From Bordetella parapertussis (GTDB taxonomy: Bacteria; Pseudomonadota; Gammaproteobacteria; Burkholderiales; Burkholderiaceae_E): a stretch of 32,059 nt of DNA. The position numbers were made by a program, and so were the translations under genes. The notes under the pieces are model-generated. The model was not told the origin of the DNA and ran no database searches. It was given only the letters and a program-made list of their open reading frames with translations. Location: the NCBI GenBank assembly GCA_945883285.1, contig CAMCXH010000018.1, positions 1 to 32,059 on the forward strand, in the 5' to 3' direction. Below, in pieces: positions 25,674 to 32,059 of this stretch (its first letter is position 1; every line of letters begins with the position of its first letter).

Positions 25674-27148
25674 GAGGGCTCCAGCGAGTCACTGCGGGGT
25701 GTGTCGAGACCAAGGATCTCGGGTCTCAACCAATATAACAGCCCGAGCCCAGGGAGCGCGGTGACAACGGTCAGCAAAAAGAAGGTCGGCCAGCCGAAAG
25801 CCTCGACCAGAACCCCTGACGCCGGACCGACATAGACCCGGCCGACCGCAGACAGCGCAGACAGCAAAGCATATTGGGCTGCCGAAAAACGCCGATCAGT
25901 CAGGGCCATCAGAAAGGCCACGAAAGCGGCTGTGCCAAGCCCGCCGCAGAGATTTTCGACGCCAATCGCACCGGCCATCAGCCAGTCGTTCTTCGGGCTG
26001 ACCGCGAGCAGCCAATAGCCGAAATTCGAGACTGCCTGCAGGATGCCGAAGATCATCAGGGCCCGATAAAGGCTGATCCTGCTCAGCAGCGCGCCGCCGG
26101 CCAGGGCGCCGACAATCGTGGCAATCAGCCCCAGGACCTTGTTGACTGCGCCCACCTCGGTCGCGGTAAAGCCCGCACCGCGAATCAGAAAGGCGGTGGA
26201 CAGACTGCCGGCAAAGGCATCGCCGAGCTTGTAGAGCACGATCAGGCACAGGAGCGCCAGGGCGCGCCGGCGCATGAAAAAGGCATCCCAGGGTTTGGTA
26301 AACGACGGGAACCCCGCGAGGCGAGCCGCCCACAATGCGGCACCGAAGGCGCTCATCAGCGTGACGGTGTCGGCGGCAAGCTTCAGAAAACGGTCGGGCT
26401 TGGCCGGCAGCATCGCGCCCATCAGCCGGTCGAGCACAAACCAGGCAATGCCGCCGGCGACAAGCATCGCGACGAATCCGACCAGTTCACCGCGTGCATC
26501 ACTGCGGATGCGCAGGTCATCGACCGCGGTGCGGGGCGCCAGCAGCGTGATGCCGGCCATCAGCACGAAGAGGACCGCCATCAGACGATAGGCGCCCGGC
26601 CAGCCAAGCCACTGGTCGGCAAGGATCAGCGCAAGGCCGCCTGATACCAGCATGGCCAGGCGATAGCCGAGCACCGACACCGCAGCACCAGCGCCGCGCT
26701 CGTGGGCATCGAGCAGATCGGTCCGGTAGGCGTCGAAGACCACATCCTGCGAGGCCGAGAGAAATGCAATCGTGACCGCCAGTGCACCCAGAGCGGCGAT
26801 CGACGTCTTGGGATCAAAGTGCGCCATCGTCCAGCAGGCGGCGGCCAGCAAGAGTTGCGTGATCAGCAGCCAGGCCCGCCTGCGACCGAGCCAGGGCGGC
26901 TCGAAACGGTCGAGCAGCGGCGCCCAGACGAACTTGAAGGTATAGGGCAGCCCGGCCAGCGCAAAGATGCCGATGGTCTTGATGTCGATGCCCTCGACCG
27001 TCAGCCAGGCTTGCAGGGTGCCGGACGACAGGGCCAGCGGCAGGCCGCTCGCAAAGCCCAGGCCGAGCATCGCCGCGATGCGTGCCGAGACGAATACCTG
27101 CGCGATCGCTGGCAGACTCGAGGGGGTTTCGGGCAGAGGCGCAGACAT
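25670..27148 (-). CDS. ampG: AmpG-family muropeptide permease (MFS)
   Basis: A 492-residue inner-membrane transporter with 12-14 hydrophobic segments. LGFASGLPLALSSGTLQAWL is the AmpG N-terminal signature, followed by GIFALAGLPYTFKFVWAPLLDRF and SASQDVVFDAYRTDLL, both typical of AmpG. AmpG imports anhydro-muropeptides from the periplasm for cell-wall recycling and, where present, AmpC induction. The gene starts 69 bp from the divergent M48 protease gene, so that spacer must hold its promoter; no strong ribosome site is visible. It overlaps the transaminase start by 4 bp. That coupling is odd for a wall-recycling permease, and a different substrate is possible. Confidence 0.87.
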   Translation of the reverse strand: MSAPLPETPSSLPAIAQVFVSARIAAMLGLGFASGLPLALSSGTLQAWLTVEGIDIKTIGIFALAGLPYTFKFVWAPLLDRFEPPWLGRRRAWLLITQLLLAAACWTMAHFDPKTSIAALGALAVTIAFLSASQDVVFDAYRTDLLDAHERGAGAAVSVLGYRLAMLVSGGLALILADQWLGWPGAYRLMAVLFVLMAGITLLAPRTAVDDLRIRSDARGELVGFVAMLVAGGIAWFVLDRLMGAMLPAKPDRFLKLAADTVTLMSAFGAALWAARLAGFPSFTKPWDAFFMRRRALALLCLIVLYKLGDAFAGSLSTAFLIRGAGFTATEVGAVNKVLGLIATIVGALAGGALLSRISLYRALMIFGILQAVSNFGYWLLAVSPKNDWLMAGAIGVENLCGGLGTAAFVAFLMALTDRRFSAAQYALLSALSAVGRVYVGPASGVLVEAFGWPTFFLLTVVTALPGLGLLYWLRPEILGLDTPRSDSLEPS

Positions 27149-27217
27149 GACAGGCAGCGAAAGACGATAAAGTAGCGAGCCTAGCAGGCATCAGACCCAC
27201 TTCACCCGCCGGCACCC

Positions 27218-28132
27218 ATGAGATCAATCTGTTTCGTCCTGGCGGCGCTCATTGCCGTGACCGCCCCCGCGACCGCGCAACAGCAGCCGTTCGACACACC
27301 CGCCGCCAAGTCGCCAACGCGATCGGCTGCGACTGAGACCGAAGGCATCCCGGTGCCTAAAAAGAGCCGCGTTGCATCGCTCGCGTCGTCCGAGAAGCTC
27401 GAGCGCGAGGCGACTGCGCAATACGCAAAGCTGCTCGACTCGGCGGCATCGCAAAAGGCGCTGGCACCCGCCGACTTCCCGCAGCTCCAGCGGCTGCAGG
27501 CGATCGCCAAACGCCTGATCCCCTACACCCAACGCTTCAGCAACCGTGCTGACGAGTGGCGCTGGGAGGTCAATCTGATCGGCTCAAAGCAGATCAATGC
27601 CTTTGTCATGCCGGGCGGAAAAATTGTTTTTTATACCGGGATCATCGACAGGCTCAAGCTCACCGATGACGAGATCGCGATGGTCATGGGCCATGAGATG
27701 GCCCATGCGCTGCTCGAGCACGGTCGCGAGCGCGCCGGTCAGCAGAAGGTAGCGCAGGCGGCAACCATCGGCGCATCGGTGCTGTCACAGGTCATGGGAT
27801 ATGGCGACCTCGGCGGCCTGCTCGCCTCGCAAACCTCGAAGTTCACCCTGCTGGGCTTCAGCCGGGGCGACGAGTCGGAGGCCGATCTGGTGGGCATGGA
27901 CATCGCCGCGCGGGCAGGCTACGACCCGCGAGCCGGCATCTCGTTGTGGCAAAAGATGGCCGAGGCCTCCAAGGGCGAGCCGCCGCAGTTCCTGTCGACT
28001 CACCCGTCACATGCCACCCGAATCGACAATATGCGCGGCTCGCTGCCCAAGGTGATGCCGCTTTACGAGCGGGTGAAGGCGGCGAAAACGAACGATTCAA
28101 CCGCCTCCGACTCGTCGCAGCCGAGTCAGTGA
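27218..28132 (+). CDS. Exported M48-family zinc metalloprotease
   Basis: A 304-residue protease with a signal peptide (about residues 1-20, ending TAPATA). An Ala/Ser/Lys-rich linker precedes the M48 domain: INAFVMPGGKIVFYTGII, the zinc motif MGHEMAHALLEHGRER with His159, Glu160 and His163, and GFSRGDESEADLVGMDIAA carrying the third ligand Glu. THPSHATRI closes the domain, as in YcaL, LoiP and BepA relatives. There is no lipobox cysteine, so it is probably soluble periplasmic. Such proteases clear misassembled outer-membrane proteins. There is no TPR domain, which separates it from BepA. A DSD1-family pseudogene follows 22 bp after it. Confidence 0.92.
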   Translation: MRSICFVLAALIAVTAPATAQQQPFDTPAAKSPTRSAATETEGIPVPKKSRVASLASSEKLEREATAQYAKLLDSAASQKALAPADFPQLQRLQAIAKRLIPYTQRFSNRADEWRWEVNLIGSKQINAFVMPGGKIVFYTGIIDRLKLTDDEIAMVMGHEMAHALLEHGRERAGQQKVAQAATIGASVLSQVMGYGDLGGLLASQTSKFTLLGFSRGDESEADLVGMDIAARAGYDPRAGISLWQKMAEASKGEPPQFLSTHPSHATRIDNMRGSLPKVMPLYERVKAAKTNDSTASDSSQPSQ

Positions 28133-28154
28133 AAAGCCGGGACAAAGATCCGGG

Positions 28155-28655
28155 ATGAACAGTCCAAAAGCATTGCCCGCCGCCTCAGGTCTGACAACGC
28201 TTTCGACTGTGCAGACGCCATCGGCGGTGATCGACACTGCGCGCATGCAGGCCAACATCGACCGCATGCAGTCGGCATGCAACCCGGAAAGCTGTCGCAG
28301 GCGCTGGCCTTGCGCCGCAAGGGCGCCGCGCTGCAGATCATTACCGACAGCCTTGCCAGCGCAAACGCGATCGTGGACTTCGGCAAGGCGCACAGTGAAT
28401 CCTTCGAGGTCCTGATCGAGATCGACGTCGACGGCCACCGCTCGGGCGTTCAGCCCGAAGGCGAGGTGCTGCGCAGGTCGGTCGCGCCCTGCACGACGGC
28501 GGCATGCGGCTGCTGGGCGTGATGGCGCACGCCGGGTCGAGCTACGACTGCGACCACCCCGATGGCTTTAGCCGGATTACCGAACAGGAACGACGCGAAA
28601 CCGTTCGCGCGGCCGACCGGCTGCGACAGGCTGGCCTGCCCTGTCCGGTGACACG
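28155..28655 (+). pseudogene. DSD1-family (D-threonine aldolase / D-serine dehydratase-like) pseudogene
   Basis: Pieces of one PLP-dependent alanine-racemase-fold enzyme lie in three different frames. Frame one (28155 to about 28272) gives TPSAVIDTARMQANIDRMQ, the family start. Frame two (about 28277-28470) resumes with PGKLSQALALRRKG, ITDSLASANAIVDFGK and FEVLIEIDVDGHRSGV. Frame three (about 28474-28650) gives VGRALHDGGMRLLGVMAHAG, SSYDCD and AADRLRQAGLPCPV. Between the first two pieces the PLP-lysine region (about 60 residues) is missing, and the whole C-terminal half, including the zinc-binding segment, is absent. So there are at least one deletion, a frameshift and a 3' truncation. The gene cannot make an active enzyme. 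The remains stop at the ribosome site of the DUF4287 gene. Confidence 0.85.
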
Positions 28656-28666
28656 AGGACTGAGCA

Positions 28667-28876
28667 ATGGCGACAGAACCCAAGGTGCAGGGCCCGGCTT
28701 CTTACTTCCCTTCCATCGAGAAGACATATGGCAAGCCCGTCACGCAGTGGTTCGAAATCGTGAGGCAGGCCGGACCGCTCAAGCACATGGCGCTTGTGAG
28801 CCTCCTCAAGACGGAACACAAGATGGGTCACGGTCATGCCAACGCCATCGTCGGGTACGTCCTGGCCCAGAAGTAG
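28667..28876 (+). CDS. DUF4287 domain protein
   Basis: A 69-residue protein matching the DUF4287 family: YFPSIEKTYGKPVTQWFEIV at the start and HKMGHGHANAIVGYV near the end. The G-H-G-H-A-x-A-x-V block is the family hallmark. It is cytoplasmic and of unknown function; related domains occur as small stand-alone proteins or beside DUF5655. The ATG has GAGG eight bases upstream. It begins right where the DSD1 pseudogene breaks off, which hints that it arrived with, or caused, the truncation. The 81 bp to the convergent xth gene contain nothing I recognise. Confidence 0.85.
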   Translation: MATEPKVQGPASYFPSIEKTYGKPVTQWFEIVRQAGPLKHMALVSLLKTEHKMGHGHANAIVGYVLAQK

Positions 28877-28957
28877 CGGACACACTGCAGACGGCGGTGC
28901 CGACCGATTCCGCGACCTGCGCCAAGCCGCCTGAGCGAGCCCCTCGAACCGCCTGAT

Positions 28958-29734
28958 TCAAATCTCGAAGTCGTAATCGACCGTCAGCGGTGCATGGTCG
29001 CTGAAGCGCGACGCGGTATGAATCGCCACCGTCCGTGCGGTTTGCGCGATGCCCGGCGTGGCGATCTGGTAGTCGAGCCGCCATCCGACATTGTTGGCCC
29101 AGGCCTGGCCTCTAGCGCTCCACCAGGTGTACTGCTCGGCTCGCTGATCGAGCTTGCGAAACACATCGACGAAGCCATGATCGTCAAAGATTCGTGTGAG
29201 CCAGGCCCGCTCCTCGGGCAAAAACCCCGAGTTCTTCTGGTTGGACTTCCAGTTCTTCAGATCGACTGCCTGATGGGCGATGTTCCAGTCGCCGCACAAC
29301 ACGATCTCGCGCCCGCTTGCCTTCAAGGCCTGCAGGTGGCCATCGAAGCGCTCGATGAAGCGGAACTTGGCTTGCTGGCGTTCGGGTGAGGCCGAGCCCG
29401 AGGGCACATACACCGAGATGACCGTGAGCTTGCCGAAGTCGGCCTCGACATAACGGCCTTCGGCATCGAATTCATCGCTGCCAAAGCCGCTGCGAACTGC
29501 CTGCGGCGATTTGCGCGAATAGAGTCCGACGCCGCTGTAGCCCTTCTTCTCAGCGAAATGGAAGTGACCGGCAGCGCCCGCGAGCGTGCTGAGCGATTCA
29601 TCGAGATCGGCCTGCTGGGCCTTGAGTTCCTGCACGCACAGCACATCGGGCGCATGCGACTGCAGCCAGGGCTCAAGGCCCTTTTTATGCGCCGACCGGA
29701 TGCCATTGAGGTTGAGGGAGACAATTCGCAGCAT
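28958..29734 (-). CDS. xth: Exodeoxyribonuclease III / AP endonuclease
   Basis: A 258-residue Mg-dependent nuclease of the ExoIII/APE1 family that acts on abasic sites and 3' blocked ends in base-excision repair. LRIVSLNLNGIRSAHKKG carries the first metal-site Asn, VCVQELKAQ the metal-binding Glu, VYVPSG the catalytic Tyr region, LCGDWNIAH the Asp/Asn pair, WWSARGQAWANNVGWRLDY the substrate-binding block, and FSDHAPLTVDY the catalytic His. The length is typical. I chose the ATG at 29734; the frame to 29764 would overlap pyrE. It diverges from pyrE with only 18 bp between the start codons. Confidence 0.95.
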   Translation of the reverse strand: MLRIVSLNLNGIRSAHKKGLEPWLQSHAPDVLCVQELKAQQADLDESLSTLAGAAGHFHFAEKKGYSGVGLYSRKSPQAVRSGFGSDEFDAEGRYVEADFGKLTVISVYVPSGSASPERQQAKFRFIERFDGHLQALKASGREIVLCGDWNIAHQAVDLKNWKSNQKNSGFLPEERAWLTRIFDDHGFVDVFRKLDQRAEQYTWWSARGQAWANNVGWRLDYQIATPGIAQTARTVAIHTASRFSDHAPLTVDYDFEI

Positions 29735-29752
29735 CTTGTATAGTCGCCAGCC

Positions 29753-30421
29753 ATGAATGAACAAACCGAGTTTATCCGTTTCGCCCTCGACGCCGGGGTG
29801 CTGAAATTCGGCAGCTTCCGGACCAAAGCCGGTCGCGATTCGCCTTATTTTTTTAATGCCGGTCTCTTTGACGACGGCACGCGCCTGGGTCGTCTGGCAG
29901 GCTTTTATGCGCAGCGGCTGCTACAGGCCGAGCGCTCGGGCGAAGCCGCCTTCGACATGCTGTTCGGGCCGGCCTACAAGGGCATCACGCTGGCGAGCGC
30001 CACCGCGGTGGCCCTGGCACAAGCCGGTCGCAACCTGCCCTTTGCGTTCAATCGCAAGGAAGCCAAGGATCACGGCGAAGGCGGCACGGTGGTCGGCGCG
30101 CCGCTGCGCGGCAAGGTGGTGATCATCGACGATGTCATCTCGGCGGGCACCTCGGTGCGCGAGTCGGTCGAGCTGATCCGGGCACAGGGCGCCACGCCCT
30201 CGGCAGTCGTGATTGCACTCGATCGCCAGGAGCGCGGCGGCACGGCCGATGCCCCCGGCCCCACATCGGCAACCCAGGAAGTGGCTGCGCTTTACGGCAT
30301 CCCGGTGCTGTCGATCGCCTCGCTCGACGACCTCTTCGGCTTTTTGCAGAACGACCCCCAGCTTGGCGAGCATCTGCCTGCCATCACCGAATACCGCCGC
30401 CGCTACGGCGTCAGCCGCTAA
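29753..30421 (+). CDS. pyrE: Orotate phosphoribosyltransferase
   Basis: A 222-residue enzyme that converts orotate and PRPP to orotidine monophosphate in pyrimidine synthesis. [14 protein letters not shown]-type sequence (here [18 protein letters not shown], about 22-39) is the orotate-site block, [13 protein letters not shown] (99-111) is the flexible catalytic loop, and [13 protein letters not shown] (122-134) is the PRPP-binding motif. The length is normal. There is no Shine-Dalgarno sequence before the ATG. A TATAGT at 29739-29744 lies only eight bases upstream of it, so a leaderless mRNA is possible. It converges on gatB with a 5 bp gap. Confidence 0.96.
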   Translation: MNEQTEFIRFALDAGVLKFGSFRTKAGRDSPYFFNAGLFDDGTRLGRLAGFYAQRLLQAERSGEAAFDMLFGPAYKGITLASATAVALAQAGRNLPFAFNRKEAKDHGEGGTVVGAPLRGKVVIIDDVISAGTSVRESVELIRAQGATPSAVVIALDRQERGGTADAPGPTSATQEVAALYGIPVLSIASLDDLFGFLQNDPQLGEHLPAITEYRRRYGVSR

Positions 30422-30426
30422 ACCGG

Positions 30427-31923
30427 TCAGTTGCTGAGTTTGCGACGCAGCAGGTCGTTGACCTGCTGCGGGTTGGCCTTGCCGCGCGTGGCCTTCATCG
30501 CCTGACCGACCAGCGAATTGAAAGCCTTTTCTTTTCCGGCGCGAAACTCTTCGACCGACCTGGCGTTGGCCGCCAGCACCTCGTCGACGATCCGGTCGAG
30601 CTCGCCGGTATCGCTGATCTGCCTGAGCCCGCGGGCCTCGATGATCAGATCGGCCGCATCCGGCTCGTTGCGTCGCTCATCGAAGATCGCCTGAAACACC
30701 TCACGAGCCATCTTGCCCGACACCGTGCCATCGGCGATCCGCCGAATCAGCAAGGCGAGCTGGGCTGGTGAGACCGGACACTCCTCGATCGACAGCGACT
30801 CACGATTGAGCTGAGCGGCCAGATCGCCCATCACCCAGTTGGCGGCGGTCTTGGCCTGGCTTGCCGGATCGGAGAGCGCCGCTACCGTGTCCTCGAAAAA
30901 GCGCGCCATCGAGCGGGTCGCGGTGAGCGTGACCGCGTCGTAGGGCGACAGGCCGAGATCGCGGGTAAGGCGCTCGCGCAGGGCGCCGGGCAGCTCGGGC
31001 ATCGAGGCCCGCACGCGGTCGATCAGTGCGGCATCGACCACCAGCGGCGGCAGGTCGGGATCGGGGAAATAGCGATAATCGTGCGCATCTTCCTTGCTGC
31101 GCATCGGGCGGGTCTCGTCGCGATCGGGGTCGTAGAGCCGGGTTTCCTGCACGACCCGCCCACCGTCTTCGATCAGCTCGATCTGGCGACGCACCTCGAA
31201 TTCGATCGCCCGCTCCATGAAGCGAAATGAATTGAGGTTCTTGATTTCGCAGCGGGTGCCGAACTCGGCCTGACCCACCGGACGTACCGACACATTGGCA
31301 TCGACCCGAAACGACCCCTCCTGCATGTTGCCGTCGCAGATGCCAAGCCAGGTCACCAGACCGTGCAGGGCCTTGGCATAGGCCACCGCCTCGGCTGACG
31401 AGCGCATCTCGGGCTCGGTGACGATCTCGAGCAGCGGCGTGCCGGCACGATTGAGGTCGATGCCCGACATGCCGGCGAGCGCCGCGCCGCCCAGCGTCTG
31501 CATCGCGTCTTCATGCAAGGACTTGCCGGCGTCTTCTTCGAGGTGGGCGCGCGTCAGGTTGATGGTTTTTTCGCGCGGACCCTCATCGCCCTGCCAGACG
31601 ATCGGCAGCGAGCCGCCCTGCACGACCGGGATCTCGTACTGGCTGATCTGATAGCCCTTGGGTGAGTCGGGGTAGAAATAATTTTTTCTGGCAAAAACCG
31701 AGCGCGGTGCGATATGGGCGCCCACCGCCAGCCCGAGCCTGACCGCGCATTCGAGCGCCGCAGCATTCATGACCGGCAGCACACCCGGCAGCGCCAGATC
31801 AACCGGCGATGCCTGGGTGTTGGGCGGCGCACCGAACGCGGTGGACGCACCCGAAAAAATCTTCGAACGGGTCGCGAGCTGGACATGCGTCTCGAGCCCG
31901 ATTACGACTTCCCAGCCTTTCAT
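30427..31923 (-). CDS. gatB: Aspartyl/glutamyl-tRNA amidotransferase subunit B
   Basis: A 498-residue GatB, full length. GatCAB converts Glu-tRNA(Gln) and Asp-tRNA(Asn) to the amidated forms. [20 protein letters not shown] is the universal N-terminal block; [44 protein letters not shown] and [15 protein letters not shown] (tRNA-dependent kinase/amidase cradle) follow. The C-terminal YqeY-like tail ends with [24 protein letters not shown] lies seven bases before the ATG. GatA would be expected just upstream, but the frame ending there is not GatA-like. The last codons contain an 11-bp hairpin near 30446-30470. Confidence 0.96.
   Translation of the reverse strand: MKGWEVVIGLETHVQLATRSKIFSGASTAFGAPPNTQASPVDLALPGVLPVMNAAALECAVRLGLAVGAHIAPRSVFARKNYFYPDSPKGYQISQYEIPVVQGGSLPIVWQGDEGPREKTINLTRAHLEEDAGKSLHEDAMQTLGGAALAGMSGIDLNRAGTPLLEIVTEPEMRSSAEAVAYAKALHGLVTWLGICDGNMQEGSFRVDANVSVRPVGQAEFGTRCEIKNLNSFRFMERAIEFEVRRQIELIEDGGRVVQETRLYDPDRDETRPMRSKEDAHDYRYFPDPDLPPLVVDAALIDRVRASMPELPGALRERLTRDLGLSPYDAVTLTATRSMARFFEDTVAALSDPASQAKTAANWVMGDLAAQLNRESLSIEECPVSPAQLALLIRRIADGTVSGKMAREVFQAIFDERRNEPDAADLIIEARGLRQISDTGELDRIVDEVLAANARSVEEFRAGKEKAFNSLVGQAMKATRGKANPQQVNDLLRRKLSN
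30446..30470. terminator. Perfect hairpin in the gatB 3' end, possible pyrE terminator
   Basis: CGCAGCAGGTC (30446-30456) and GACCTGCTGCG (30460-30470) pair over 11 bp with a 3-base loop. It lies 25 bases past the pyrE stop and inside the last codons of gatB. No U-run follows on either strand, so any termination would be weak. Confidence 0.35.
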
Positions 31924-31933
31924 CCTTGCCTCG

Positions 31934-32059
31934 TCATTGCTTGGCGCATCCGCCGCCGGATGGCTCGAACATCACCGGCCAGGCCTGGTCGTAAATACCG
32001 CCGGTGCAGAATTTTTCGCAGCCTGCATGGGCCAGCGTCACCCGGGCGGGCGCCTGCCA
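31934..32059 (-). CDS. 3' end of an unrecognised gene upstream of gatB (partial)
   Basis: An open frame enters from the window edge and ends with TGA at 31934, ten bases before the gatB ATG. The 41 visible residues include [19 protein letters not shown] and end GGGCAKQ, with three cysteines. They do not resemble the C-terminus of GatA, which is the usual gene before gatB. It may be a small extra gene between gatA and gatB, but only the tail is visible and the frame could be spurious. Confidence 0.4.
   Translation of the reverse strand, partial: WQAPARVTLAHAGCEKFCTGGIYDQAWPVMFEPSGGGCAKQ

Noticed and set aside
24444-25835. Long plus-strand frame opposite the transaminase
   Set aside because: An artefact of high third-position GC; the antisense frame has perfect class III aminotransferase motifs.

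Overview
The window is GC-rich, densely coded chromosomal DNA of a Gram-negative proteobacterium. It is most likely a betaproteobacterium of the Burkholderiales type. Supporting features are the histone-like HU protein with a Lys/Ala/Pro-rich tail, the xth-pyrE-gatB neighbourhood, a TonB-dependent receptor behind a cobalamin riboswitch, and a CYP153-type P450. This assignment is an inference from gene content. No rRNA or tRNA gene, insertion sequence or CRISPR array was seen.

Layout. (1) 72-752: a DsbA-fold, HCCA-isomerase-like protein that converges on a long minus-strand block. (2) 7877-784 (minus): CYP153 P450, a metallo-beta-lactamase-fold hydrolase and a RIO kinase with 13-14 bp gaps. 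Then come a four-gene J-domain operon whose genes overlap by exactly 4 bp (three of its products are unrecognised) and an MFS transporter. (3) 8083-11841 (plus): a membrane GGDEF-EAL protein with a degenerate cyclase site, an H-NOX nitric-oxide sensor and a hybrid histidine kinase. (4) 15734-11995 (minus): a membrane-anchored MBL-fold hydrolase, a haloalkane dehalogenase and a sulfatase, preceded by a palindrome over a promoter. A decayed aminopropyltransferase fragment lies behind the sulfatase. (5) 17452-15992 (minus): psd and an HU-like protein. (6) 17541-19741 (plus): cobalamin riboswitch and a BtuB-like receptor. (7) 20969-19777 (minus): Hsp20 and a YfiM-like protein. (8) 27148-21116 (minus): AmpG, beta-alanine:pyruvate transaminase, metallophosphoesterase, PcaI, PcaJ, an NTF2-like protein and a RutE-like reductase. 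(9) 27218-28876 (plus): M48 protease, a frameshifted and internally deleted DSD1-family pseudogene, and a DUF4287 protein. (10) xth (minus) and pyrE (plus) diverge over 18 bp; gatB (minus) converges on pyrE and is preceded by the 3' end of an unrecognised gene at the window edge.

How the genes work together. Three blocks look functional as units. The H-NOX, kinase and EAL genes form a plausible NO-to-c-di-GMP circuit. The CYP153 and haloalkane-dehalogenase clusters each pair a hydrocarbon- or halocarbon-attacking enzyme with a related MBL-fold hydrolase. The transaminase, RutE and PcaIJ group suggests beta-alanine and malonate-semialdehyde metabolism linked to CoA transfer. The least explained block is the J-domain operon at 2037-4790.
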